DNA of 64,000 bases from Bursaphelenchus xylophilus (taxonomy: Eukaryota; Nematoda; Chromadorea; Rhabditida; Aphelenchoididae): positions 4,588,001 to 4,652,000 of the forward strand of contig CAJFCV020000003.1 in assembly GCA_904066235.2 (NCBI GenBank), given 5' to 3'. Under the pieces are notes generated by a model. It did no database searches. It was not told the origin of the DNA and was given only the letters and a program-made list of their open reading frames with translations. The position numbers and the translations under genes were made by a program. Shown here piece by piece: positions 26,801 to 39,600 of this stretch; position 1 is the stretch's first letter, and every line of letters starts with the position of its first letter.

Positions 26801-29800
26801 CTGGCCACTCTCCGCGTGCTGCATGCTGTCTAGCGGACAGCTGGAATTTCATCCCCTACGTATTTTTGGCTGTCGCGGCGCTCTCCATTTTTAGGATTAT
26901 GACTCTTCGCTTCTCTGCGGTCTCTCCATTTAATCCGCTCTCTAATCCCCGGGCTCTTGCATAATCCAGAATCTCCCGGAGAAAGGTTACTGTTCCTCGT
27001 GGTATTTTAATCAAAAAATGAGACGAAGGGACCAAACCCCCCTAAGGGCATGGCGTTATTTTGAGTGAAATGAAATATTGTTTCGGCGTTTTTCGGACCC
27101 CCAAAAAACCCGCATTCAATCTCCCAATGAGACCAAAAATTGGGAGGGAAAAGATTTATCCGCCCGAGGGATTTCGCCATAAAAGGAGTGAAAGAAAGAG
27201 AAAGGCGATCCCCCACGTAGAGGATGGTGTCATCCAGAAGCGGGGAACAAATGACTTCCAGCCCTTGAACTGCGGTTTGCGGCCAACTAGGCAACAGGTA
27301 CGGGGAGCATTAGAATGCATTTCCGGTGGGTCGTCCGGCCAATTTTCTCTTTTCAAAACGCTCTGTGACGTCGCCGGTCTCCAACGTTTTGCAAAGAATT
27401 GTCGGAAAACGGACGAATTAGGAAGAATTCCCCCCAATCAGACCCATAGATCCCGCTCCGGACCCAGATTCCACATTTTTTTGTACTATTTTCGGGCGGC
27501 GTGCACTTTGGGGGTCAAACAATCGCGAGAAAACCAACAAAAAAGGACCGAGGACACGTCACGGGTAGGGAATATTCACACATTCCTTTCATATTTATGA
27601 GTTTTATTTCCCCACAATAAGCCTGAGAAAGTTGTTGAAGGCTTTGGCGGGAAAACGGCGAACAAAAATGGGAGGGAGGCCGAGGGCGCGTGACAACAAT
27701 TAGCAATATTTGGGGATTCTGGATTTTGCAACGCAGTGAATAGTCGATTAGAAAATGGGTTGGAGTGAAAGGACGATTATAGGAGAGGGCGTGAAAGGAT
27801 TTTACTCCAAAATGCACAAGTTTTTGTCCTCAAAAGGCGAGAGTTTTGACCCCAAAAGTCCCACAAACAACCCGCCGTTCACGCTCCACTTCTCACATGA
27901 ACATGCCATGTCTAAAGAAGCCTGAAAAGGCATTCCGACCAAATTACCACGACAGCAATTCGACTCGCGCACGCTTCGCCGAGCACGGCCCAAATTAGGA
28001 AGAACAAAAATAAGACCTTTCAATATTACATTCGGCGGAAATTGGGTCAGAAGTTGGGCCGCAAAATTGGCCGGAAATGGCGATGCAAAGTCCATGCAAA
28101 AAAGTGCAAGACCAACACTATTCCCGGCACAATTTAGTGCCGGTTCAACGGGTTTAGGGCCGTTAAAACAACGCATAAAAAGGCCCCCAAATCAGAGCTT
28201 AGAGAACGCCCGCGTTGAGGGGAAAAACCCACACTTTAACGACCAAAACCGGCGTGCAAAAGTGCACAACTTCGGAGGTCATGTTGAAAACACATTTCGT
28301 GGCCATTAAGGCCGGCCAGGCACAAGGAAGCCAATTAAAATAACTTTTGGCATGGGGCAAAAAAACACACGACGCCTGTCGGTGCTTTCGCGTCGCATTT
28401 CACTCAAACATTTGAGTAATTTGAAAGACGGAAGAGTCCAAAAAAGAGCTGTCACTCAACCGAAAAACGTCTTTCCGATGCGAACATTCGGAATTAAAAT
28501 TCTCGGGTGTTCTTCACGTTCCCGACGAAAAACGTGGTGGGAGGGAGAGGGGAACGGAGCGGAATTGCAATTCGAGGGACCGTCCCAGAAAATACTCTTT
28601 AAGAATTCACGAAAAAACACTCGCAAAATGGAGGGAATACGAATTTAATTAAGCGTAGACGAGACTCAAGGATTTAATTAAATCCTGATGAAAGAATGTG
28701 GTAATTTTTGTGACATTTGCATGCAAAAACATGGCAACCAACTGTTGCCAAGGGGGTTCCCACCCTCCAAAACAATCTTTTATTCTGTATCCCACCAAGT
28801 TTTCCCAGAACGAACCAATTTCCAAATCGCTGACCAATTCTACGGTCGTTGTAAACTGCGGAAAAATTTTATGAACTCCGCCGCAAAAAAAAACAGAAGG
28901 CCTTCCGGATCAAAGGTCAGACGAAAAACGCGATGAATGACACACTAATTTCCTTCCTTCCACTCCCCGTGTTTGGGAGCTTACGAATGTCTGAAATATC
29001 CGAAAAAGGAGGCTCCATTCAATTGGAATATCGGTCGCTTATTCAATACTCACTTCCGAAGGGAAATAGAAAAGTGGCGGAACGTCTATTTCGAATGCTA
29101 ATTTCGCTACTTGAGTGCATTAAAAATACGGCGGGCGATTAAAACACGCAACGGAAACAAACAATTTCGGGGCTCTAAAATTGGCCTCGAAACGGTTCCC
29201 TGAAGCCGATGGGGCGAAGCCGCGAGAAGCGGGGGGAAAGTGTTGGGCCGGAATTGTGTAAATACCCCCGAGTTCAAAGTCTAGAAACATTGTTTGGAAA
29301 ACCGATAAGGTCAGCGGAGAGAGGGCGGGCAAACGTTGCGAAAATGCCTGAGGAAATATTGAATAGCCTCGGACAATGTGTTGCATTAGCTGCAGAACCT
29401 TGCAAGAAATGAGTTGAATCCATTAGACGAGTCGGATGACTGAATTCATATTGGAATTCCTAATAAATTTCGGAATGCGCGAGCGCCTTTTTTTGGCATG
29501 ACCTCTGCTTTTTATAACACCATTTATAATGCAGCCCTTCCAGGAAATACGTGGTTGTTTTCGGCCGACACTGTAATTAAGATTAAAGGCCACGAGATTA
29601 AAAACGGTGCCGTGTTTCCGTTAATCCGCACGGCCCAAATTAATCCCGAGCCGATTACATTATAAACCTCGAATTTTGCATCGGATTTCCATTTCCCCTC
29701 CGGCTATTTCTAATCTAATCTCCGAGTTTTTGGCTCTTCCAAAGGAAGCGGATAAAATTCTCTGGAGGACAAAACAAATATTTACAAAATAAAATTTTTA

Positions 29801-31647
29801 AATCCTAAAAAATGATTACACAACGACCGTAACGACCCCCAAGTTTCGGAAAAGCGCGGGCGACGCTTTTGGGCTTGGAATAAGTGCCGACACGTTAATG
29901 GCTGATAAGAGCGCGGAACATTCAACACAACGACACATCAAGGTCAAGGCGAGCGCGATAAGAATCGACGTTGATCCCAAAAACAACGCTGTAAAGTGGG
30001 GGAATGAAATTATCGTACGAAAAACGGAGACGCTCTTATCGAAATACTATCTGCAGCTTACAAAACACGGCTATGACTTGTGAAACAGACCAATAAATTG
30101 CTTGAAAACAAGGCATCAAACGAAAAATATATTTTCTCTATTTTTATCCCCAACAAAAAACTGCTCCAAAAACATTAAACACTCGTATTTACCCCAAAAT
30201 TGACGGCCTTTGAACTGGTCGTATGACTCCTGAAGAGACTCATCTATCAGGGTCATTTATCATGACATTTGTTTGTGGAATTTCCTGTACTTTTGGAAGG
30301 AAAAGGAGATCGACGATCTTACAAAAAGACACCGAATGGGTGGGTGGAAGGGGAAAAAGAATTCACGGCGCTTCCAACGAATCACTTGCAAAAATAGAAG
30401 TCGAACACTAAGATGGATTATGTGTCCACAAACAATTTCGAATCATTTCCTCCTCGACATAATCCCGGAATCATATTCTAATCGCCTCATTTTTAGTAAG
30501 GAGTTTTGAAACACAAGGAAAACACAGAGGAGTTATCAGTAAATAAAGATTGGTACAAAGGCGCGTTGAGCAAATAGACGAGAACTTTAAACTGAAGATC
30601 AGAGTCCTTCCACACCCACAAGCTCCACTGATAACGCGCTATCAGTGTAATGCCCCGGCGACGGCGGATTAAAACAAATTGATGAGAAAAGTTGGCGAAG
30701 AGGGAGTGGGGAAATCAGCGCCGGCTGGAAAACATGCCGACCTTGACGGGTGCGGGAATCTGCGAAGGCCATCATTATCGAGACAAGAATCGACGAAAAA
30801 GGAAAGGAAGGAAGGTGGAAAGGAGACGGAGGCAGCAGAGGGGGCGGCAGGCCAAAGAGGGCTTTCGACTAATAATCGAATTGCCGACCTTGAAATGCTC
30901 AGCAAAATAACCTTTCGAGTGATTTAATACATTTACGAATTCGAGAGTCAGCATCTAAAAAAGCTGACAAAAAAGATCAAAAAATGAAAAGATGGGGGAA
31001 AAGCGAAGGCGACGGAGCGGGTAATTTGCTCGAGGGGAAATTCGCATCATAAGCGGCGGACTGCCACGCCGTAATCATACACCCTCAGGGTATAATTTCA
31101 GGGAAACCGAGAGGACAGACATCCTGGGAAACAAACAAAAAATGGCTTCATTTCAAAGTACTCTTCTACTCATCTGAACCCTCGAAATGGCACGCAAGAA
31201 TTAATCGGAATAAACACCGGTTAATCTGCTACAAGTACGTGCAACACCCGGCTAATCGACCAGCAAAAATTTTGGGTGTTCCCTCATCCGTCTCTAAACT
31301 GCCGGCTAATCCCCAAAAACATTGAATTTCCCGGACGACGTAATCCCCTAATCTCGAATAACAGAAAAAAACTCTGCTCAAAACATAAATTTCAAACGTC
31401 TGATTAGCATTTTTATGGCTTCTGAATCAGAATGAGAGAGAAGCCATTAGCAGCGTCATTTCGAATTTAAAATACGGCAATAAATAGAATTTCAGACTGG
31501 GGTTTTTGGGCTCACAAAATGTCAAAACTCAAAAAGGTGGAAGCCATAGAAACGAACGAAATATTTCGATGGAATAAGCTTCAGAAAACGGATAAATAAC
31601 AAATTCAGAAAGCTTACGAAATGGGTGTTGTCAGCTGAATAAACATT
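17811..31647. other. 13.8-kb stretch without a supportable gene
   Basis: No exon with a recognisable domain or phase-consistent splice chain was found. The sequence is unlike the AT-rich gaps elsewhere: it is richer in CG dinucleotides and has many unspliced open frames of 140-190 codons on both strands (21308-21880 minus, 23616-24110 plus, 25935-26426 plus, 27061-27600 plus), none resembling a family. It carries repeated GCC-N-GGC palindromes (see findings), TGACGTCA at 21641 and 23407, a triplet of TTTATGCAG elements at 25413-25536, and several CACTCTC pyrimidine motifs. A strong donor (GTGAGT) on the minus strand near 17968 may belong to a noncoding 5' exon of the Q-rich gene. It could be a long regulatory region or a giant intron. 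Confidence 0.5.
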
Positions 31648-33676
31648 TCAAATAACAGCTGGATATATGCACGAAAACAAAATCGCGAAATTATCATGGC
31701 TTCCTCCAAAACGGGTCCAAAATCGCAGGGATTCAAACGAATCCAACCTGACTCGGTCTCGAATTCCCCGAAAATCCAAAACATTGGACAGTGCAGTATT
31801 CCCAATTAAAACTTGGAAACCGACCTTTCTCTGCTGTCTCCTGTCCAACAAGTCTCTCTCTTTTTCCTTTTCCTTCAACTTTCTCTCTTTTCTCTGCTGT
31901 CTCCTCTCTTCTTTGGCTCTCTTTCTTTCATCATGCTCTTTCTTTTTCTCCAATCTTTTCTCTTTTTCCAATTTTGTGTTGATCTCGCCTCTGGCCCTTC
32001 TTTCGGCACGATCCCGTCTTCGTGCCCTCCGGCGTTCCTCACTTTCCTTGAGCCGTCGCTCCTTTTTGTCGCGTCTCTCCTTCCGACGTCGCGCTTTTTC
32101 GATTCGCTCGACCTCAGCCTGAAGAATGATGTAAATGAAAAATGATTTAAAATGCATGCGGTCAAGGTCTCATAAGCAATGCGGGATTCTGATCCCATAA
32201 ATTATTTAAATTCCATCCAAAAATTATAAATTTGGGACCCAACTTGATTAGTAAGAGTTTTTTTATCCAGTTTTGGCCAAAGTCCAAGAATTTTTTTTTG
32301 TAGATGTTGTGAATAATTTATTTGGAATTACTCGACGTAACATAATTAAGGGAAGAAAGTAATTACACAAAAAAGCCCTCAGGGAATCTATTTATAGCCA
32401 ACCTGGAATTCTAGAGCTTGCAAAATATTATAGAGTGTAATGAATCCGGGGGGAACTTAAAAAATTTTAAACGTTGGCAAAATGAAAGCTTGAGCAAAAA
32501 AGTTTAAAAAATTGGTTCAAAAATGCATTTTGGGTTACTGTAGTGATAAGTCATAAAAAATTAAACTTGAGTTCGCAAAAGTTTTGTCAGTTTCCCATAC
32601 ACTCACCTTTGATTTTCTCCCCTTTTTCTTGTGGGTTTTGGGAGCTGTCTTGATGATTTCATCTTCCAAGGCCTTCTTGGCCTTCTCTTCCGCGACTTCC
32701 TTTGCCCGGATATCGTTCTCCAATTTGCGGAAGATCTAAAAAAGAAAATAAAATTTTGTCAGCATTTGAGAAACGAATAAAAATTTTGTTTACAAGGAAA
32801 TATTAGGTGTGGAGCTGCGGTTTGCATGAAACTTGGCATAAAAATTTAACCAAGGCCATGTAGCAGTTAGAAAGTTTCAGCTCAACAATCAACAAATCCG
32901 ATAGATTTAATAATTTCTGCAGGCAATACGCTACTACAAAAAATTCAAAGGAGTTTTTGAATTCTCATCATTTTCCAGCCCCAAAATTTCGGTGATTTCT
33001 GCAAAGCATGGCCCAAAAATTTCCTCTTTATTTTAGCAAACTGCTACATATTTTCTACGTGTTTTATCAAGTTTTGAACCTTACCCGTCAACAAAAAAAC
33101 CTTACTTTATAATCCTCCTTGTGTTTAAAAAGAAGAAAAGCAAAGTCGTCCATGAGAAGTTCCTCGAAAATTGCAGCCTTTGGCTCCACAATTGACATCG
33201 TTGGTAACGTGGGATATCGTTGCGAATAGAACTTTCTAAAGTTTGGGCAATGGTATCCATCGAATTCCTTGGAAGTGCAGGGTTGATTCGACTCCTCCGA
33301 GGACTTTTTCACATCTGAATCCGCAGATTCAAGAGCTCGATTCTCTTCCGAATTCACGGTTTTTACACTTCTAAAAATATTTTCTTTGTGAAAGAGTTAT
33401 TTCAATTTTTACTGATGATTTTATGGTAAGTTATGGCCGAACAAGGCCAGTTTTCCCTAAAAGTAAAAAAGTGTCCATTTGAAGTCAAATGGAATGCAAA
33501 AAAAGCAATTACTTGTTGGACTTGAACCCATTTTCGCTTGAAGGCGAGGTGACACCAGACGTCGAGGAAGAGGCCGAAGAACAACAGGGAGTCGGCAGTT
33601 TATTCTCGCAGTCCTTTGGAATATCCGAAATGATCGGTGTGGCCAAGCGCTCAGCCACTGTGTCCCCACTCTCCAT
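31648..33676 (-). CDS. Lys/Arg-rich coiled-coil protein, unknown
   Basis: Four exons: 33676-33513, 33370-33106, 32735-32607, 32118-31648; phases agree and give 342 residues if the last exon runs to its TGA. The ATG (33676) is 16 bp after a TTTTTGCAG acceptor, a good spliced-leader site. Residues 1-60 are Ser/Pro-rich; ~85-145 form a more ordered part (FDGYHCPNFRKFYSQRYP, then FEELLMDDFAFLLFKHKEDYK). Residues ~145-280 are a long highly charged helix of KR/E repeats with nuclear-localisation-like KKKGRKSK. The tail after RRQQRK changes to ordinary composition, which may be read-through of a donor. I do not recognise the family; a nuclear or chromatin role is an inference from charge only. It may be the 5' part of the Q-rich gene (see findings). 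Confidence 0.7.
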
Positions 33677-36600
33677 CAGAAATTTGGTACTGCAAAAAGT
33701 TGCACATTTACGTTTTGTTCATTTTAATTAAAGTTATGCGCGAGATTTTAAAAAAATGAAAAATCAGAGAAATATCAAAAATTATGCAAATTCTTAGAAA
33801 ATAACGTGCTAAAATGTCTAAAAAATGCAGTAAATATAGGAACAGGACGGATAAAGCCGAGGAGAAAAGGCTTCACCCCCGAAAATAGGGTTTAATAACG
33901 CGCGAAAACAGCCGATATGCAGATATAAGAGAAGGCAGAGATTATGGACAGCGTAATGCGCGCGAATGCGGTATATAAATTTACTTGCCAATTGCGCAAT
34001 CACCGAGCGCTAAAACTCAATCATTGTTAGGTAAATTTTTTTTTTACTTTTAGTAAACATATTTTTAAAATTATGCAAATATTAATTTAAATTAAAAACT
34101 TATATTTCAAATTGACCAAAATGTTTTGCAAACTTTGACTACTTAATAAAAATTATTAGTAATACGAAAATCGAGGATTTGGCAAGAGTGTAAAGCCGCT
34201 TTTAGATGCAAAAATGTTTTTATGGCCAAAAATATCTTTGCGAAATTTGATTGTAATCCATTTTCAGTAAAAATTAATCTGGAACTTGACTAAATTGAGG
34301 TTCCTATTTACTGTTATCGAGTTTAAAGATTGATTTCCTCAGAGAGAAAGAGCTTTCTTATCGTTAATTACTCCATCAAAAAAAAGAAAAAAGTGTCAAG
34401 AAACGGGAAAGATGTCATTGTGAAGCGATTTTAATCGAAATGACGTCTTCTGTCGATCACAGACAACGTATTCCAGGATTTCCGAGAAACATACGATCTC
34501 TTGGCTCTTGATCGAATTGTCGGTCCCCGTTATCACGCCAGTATTTATTACTTTTTTGTTTTTTGTCCCTTCAAAAACTTTGTAATGCTTTCTGGAGTGT
34601 AAAAAGTATCGAATTTCTGAATAAAATATTTCCGCAAATATAGTGCCGGTTATTTTTAGAGGCTGTAAAGTGTGGAAGGTTACGGGGTTTTGTTAAAACT
34701 ATAGTTTAATATCAAAAATCTCCAACTGTAATCCAAAGCTTGTAGTCTAATATGAATCGATTGGAAAAAAGTTTGTTTTCCAAACATTAAAGTCATAAAA
34801 ACGAGTGATTCACAGAGTAAACACAATATATTTTGTTCCCGTAACATTAAAAATTCAAAAAATTTGCCTAAATTGCCTTAAAATTGCCTGAGGGCAAGTT
34901 TGTATAAAAGAGGAAGTAACTCGAAAAAATCGATGAAACTGGGTAAATCTACTAAAAGGTAGTGTAGCAACAACATTCTCGGTTCAAATCCAGTCGCAGT
35001 GTGCGAAATTAGAACAATCTTTGAGAGCCAGCAACCTTATAAACAAGTAAAGAACTTCGTGAACAATTTTATCGAAAAAAGAGAAAATAAAATGAGACGG
35101 TCCCCTTTCAGTCGGATGAAGGCCTTTCCGACGCTTTTCTTCCCTTTTCACTGGACACTCTCTCCCTTTCTCTGACTCTCTGCCACTCTCCGCCGAACAC
35201 ACACTCCCTGATGATCGATGAATAAAAAATTTTTGGGAAAAATTTTTGACGAAAAAATTGTTTTTATGGAAGAGATCAGAGAGTAAAACCGAATGGAATA
35301 ATAGGTTAATGGGGCAGGGATTGTGACAAGGAAAGGTCGATATTGTATTAGAATGGGTACACCATGTGAATTGCAAAAACATTTGATGATTATTAATATA
35401 ATAATAATTACAATATCATTTCCTCAAACTTCCAAATCCTTTCCGATCTTTGTCTACTGCAGTACTATCATATGTAAGTGCGGAAATATAACTTGTTTTC
35501 CTGCGAATTCTCCAAAATCCCTAAGGAAACGCCCTTTTTTCGAGTCCAAGACTCTTTGTGTCCCCGTATAAATAGGTCCAAAAAAACTCATTAATTACGC
35601 AAAACCTTGAAGTCAAAAACAAGTTAAAAAAACTTTAATATGACCTGGAACTGTTCAGTAATTATCTCGCGAAATTGTCAAGAAATTTATGAGTAATGGG
35701 AGTTGTAATCTAGGAAGCCAGCGAATGACTAAAAGGAAAACAAAAAATCTTTGATTCCCTATCTTTTTCCTGTCTGAATTATCATCTGCTACAGTACACT
35801 GAGAGATTTCGAAATTATTTTTACACTAAATTTATAAAAATGCACTAAAAAAGTGAGCCTATTACTAAAAGGGCATACAAAAGTAGTGATTACAGTAAAT
35901 AAAAATTATTTTTTCCTCATCCCAGCACTTTTGAATGATACAATTTGACTTCGTGTAATCCAAAATAACCAAATCGACCTCTCCATCAGACGTCGTTAGC
36001 CAAATAATCGTGTAAATAAAAAAGGGGAAGGCTCGGCTGTTTTTTGGAACGATCTTTGTGAACGCTGAGAAATGGAAGGGAAAATAAAAAACGGAGAAGT
36101 TCGAAGAGAGGACATAAATTACATTCCAAAAGCAATATACGAATGTTCCGCAATCAAAACAGAAGACAGAGTGACGCCTTTTTTATCAAAGATTTATGTA
36201 CACTATATCTAGTTGTTACTATTACCATCTTATGAATCCACCGTAAACCTCCCGGTTGTCTGCCATAACCCCCAAATTTAACTTTGCAACAAACCCCTCC
36301 AATGCCAGTGTGTTACCACACTTCGTGGGATTAGAGAGTTGTATCCGAAAAGGCGTGTAAATGGGCCGCTTTCGAAACATTGCTTTTTAAAAGTGGTGGA
36401 AATTGGAGTGCAAATTCGGTTGATACAAATTGGAAATTACAAGTTTGAGAGTTTAAAAAAATTATGAAGGAGCATCAAGATGTTTGAAGATCGACGATAA
36501 CTGTTTAGCTCACGCTTCTCAAAGGAGATTTTTATCTCAAAATCGCAAAAATTCAATTTATCACTCCATAGTTCCCATGGTCTTTCGTTTCCGGGGATAA

Positions 36601-39600
36601 TTTGTACTCTTCCTACAAATTAAAAACCCAAAAACTTCCTATATCATCCAAAAAAAGTTGCCCACTAAATCGGACTAAATCATAATCTTTGAGAGTCACA
36701 GAGCAGAGCTAACCAAAGGTTTCAACAACTGGGCAAACAGTCTGAAAGTTGGAGGATCTAAAACAGGTGAAAAGAACTGTTTGGCTTTTTGCACCGAATT
36801 TCCTCTTCTTTATAAACCACTTGACATTTTTGGTCACGCCAAGTGTAATAAAATGTAATGGATTTAAAAAAAAAACATGCCCAAAAATAGACTGCAATAC
36901 AAGTAAATTGACGATTGCAAAGAGTTACTGTTTGCCTACAGAATTACAAGTCTGAAGTCGGACAGTAAAGGTCGTGCTGAAGCTCGAGACTTCCCTATTT
37001 CAGAGCCGTTGGAATCAATAATTTGTAATAATCATTATTTTAATTCCCTTTGCACTATTTCTAATCCCTCGCGCTAATCCAAACGTGTCGTTGAAGGCAT
37101 TTCAATTCAATTTGTAGCCCAAGACATACGGACGAAATCATGGCTAACGAAACTATTATTATAAATAGTAAAGCTGAAGGTTGGCAGAAATTTGTAAGAT
37201 AGCTCGACACCATAAAAGAGCAACTTCTTTACGACCTTTTTGAAAATTTTCTCGCCTTTTTTATTTCGCCTTTTCATAAAAGGGCAAATGATTTATCAAA
37301 TCCTTTGTCAGTGAATAGAATAATACTATCGAAATTTATAAAAAGGCAGACGGTGTTAACATTCAGCGTAAAGGGGAAGTGCTTGGCGGCACGAAACAAA
37401 TCTTGCTCAAATTAGGCGTAAACGTCTTCTGTAGACCCAAATTTCACTCTCTGCGGACCTTGATCTCGCAATTTGCAGAAAAGGAAAACATATCTATATA
37501 ATCGGTGATCCTTGAGGATCAAGATAGCGAGAATGGGGAGGGATGGTCAGAGAATTTTTTTTTGACTTTTCTTACCTTCCGATTCCTAAGCCGAGTTTAT
37601 ACAATACAATCCACGAATCCGGGGATAACGGTCGTAAATTATAAGTAGCCAACTCGGCCAAACCCCCTTTCTTTTGGCCCTAGCTTATATTAGATTCTCT
37701 TAACAATCAAAGTGGAGCAGAATTAATTGAAAAGTTATTTCTGACACCACTTTAAAGAAGAGATTTATTAAGAAGGGAACATTTCAATCCGTGGGAAAAT
37801 TCCAAAAAATCTCGGGGAAATAAAAAAATCGCGAATCTTTGATGACTATTAGTCAAAAAGCGTCGTAATCTTGCTGTAATATGAATATCTCGCCCAATTG
37901 AAATGCAAATCCCGACCTTGACTTCTTTTTTGTCAACTACTTATCATTATTTAGCGTACCAATATTTAAAAAGAATTTAAAACAACTTTAATAAATCAAA
38001 TTTACACTTTTTGAACCTGTTATTCCCGAGAAAGTAGTCTCTCCAATGGTACGTGTAATAAGTAACGAAAACATTTCATTCGGATATAACGGGATTCCCA
38101 GAAACCAAAAGAAAATGGGAATTTTGGGGGGAGAATTAGACAGTAGTAATGCTCGGATAAAATTAACGCTTCGAGTTTTTTTACAACAGCCATTGGAATC
38201 GAGCGACTTTAAACAAACAAAAAATCGTTTTCCAAAGCGACGAAAAAAGAGAAAAAGGTTAGCCCGAGGGGAAATACATATTGCACTTGTCATTAACGGC
38301 GTGCAGCGGAAAATAATCAAAAAAATATGAGTTAGTTTGTCATTTCTTGGAGTTTGTAAGCTGGGCAAGAATGCCTCCGTAAGCGATCTGTTTTTTGCAA
38401 TAAACCGATAATTGGAAAGTAAACTTCTGGTGATGGCGTATAGGTCTTGCGGGAAGTTGGCAGAAATTACAATTACGATTTTGTAAGGAACATTTTTAGG
38501 CCACTGTAAGCTCATGATTATTTTTTTCGCCAAAAGACTATAACTGATAAAAGACCTACAAATTCAAAAATGTTCTATGATCTATGAGGGCAATTCGTTT
38601 ACTCTAACCTTTTACTCCAAGCCAATTTGTAAACATACGGAAGGTCCCGTTTAAGAATACGCATGCCCGTCTACATTGTGCAGCCATTCCGAGGCCAGGA
38701 CATGAATCACAAGCTACGTGACCACTTATTCATTACGTAATAAACATCATTAAAATTCAAAAAATTTGCTCCATCCATATCAACCAGATCCGGCCCCACA
38801 TAAACATGGAAAATATGAATATGTAATGGGATATCCGTGGATTTAATAATCGAAAAACCCAAGAAATTTGGGAGAAAAATAATTTTTGGAAGGCGCTGGA
38901 AAGTGGAGGGAACCATGCGGTTTTCTCTTAATACTGCCGCCACAGCCGGGTGAAAAGAAGAAGCCGGCAGAGAGTGTGGGGAGGGGAGAGAGCGGCAGAC
39001 AGCCCGCCCAATCTCTCCATCCTTCGAATTCGCACTCTCATTTCTTTTTCATATAACAAATACTTTAAGGGCGAAAACAAAAAATAAAAAAAGTTAAGGA
39101 TTACGGTAGTTATCAGATGTTGTCATGTTTCGGACCAAGTTATGCTGACTTAAAGTGTGGTTAAAATGCTGAATTTTCAATTTGGGCAGGGGCTCAACCT
39201 CTTGTTTGACCTCTCATCCCCTTTTCCAAGCTATAAAACTCTTCTTCGGACTTGGGAAACATTACTTTGGACAGATCTGCCTCTCCAAATTAAGACGATT
39301 TGTTTCATTACAATAATTATACAGTAAGATGAGATTGTAGTGAGTACTGAGCTCCTCATATAAACCTCAATTTTTGCAGCTTTTATGTTGCTTACAAAAA
39401 TATTGAAGAAAAACATATTTTGCAGTACGAATTAAAAAATGGTACTTTGTAAAATTAAAGAGTTACATTAAGAATCCTGAAGCCCGCGGAATTTCTTAGA
39501 ATCCAGAGATGAGATTAGAAATGTAACACTAAATTACTCTCAAGTTTTTTGTAACAATTTCTTATGTTTTCCAAGTTTAAAACGCCTTCAGTAGTCATAA

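Noticed and set aside
34978..35000. GGTTCAAATCC, resembling a tRNA T-loop
   Set aside because: No A-box, D-arm or anticodon stem can be built upstream, and no acceptor stem pairs.
37988..38533. 181-codon minus-strand frame in the second gene-poor stretch
   Set aside because: No domain, no splice partners, composition like random AT-rich DNA; kept only as a note.
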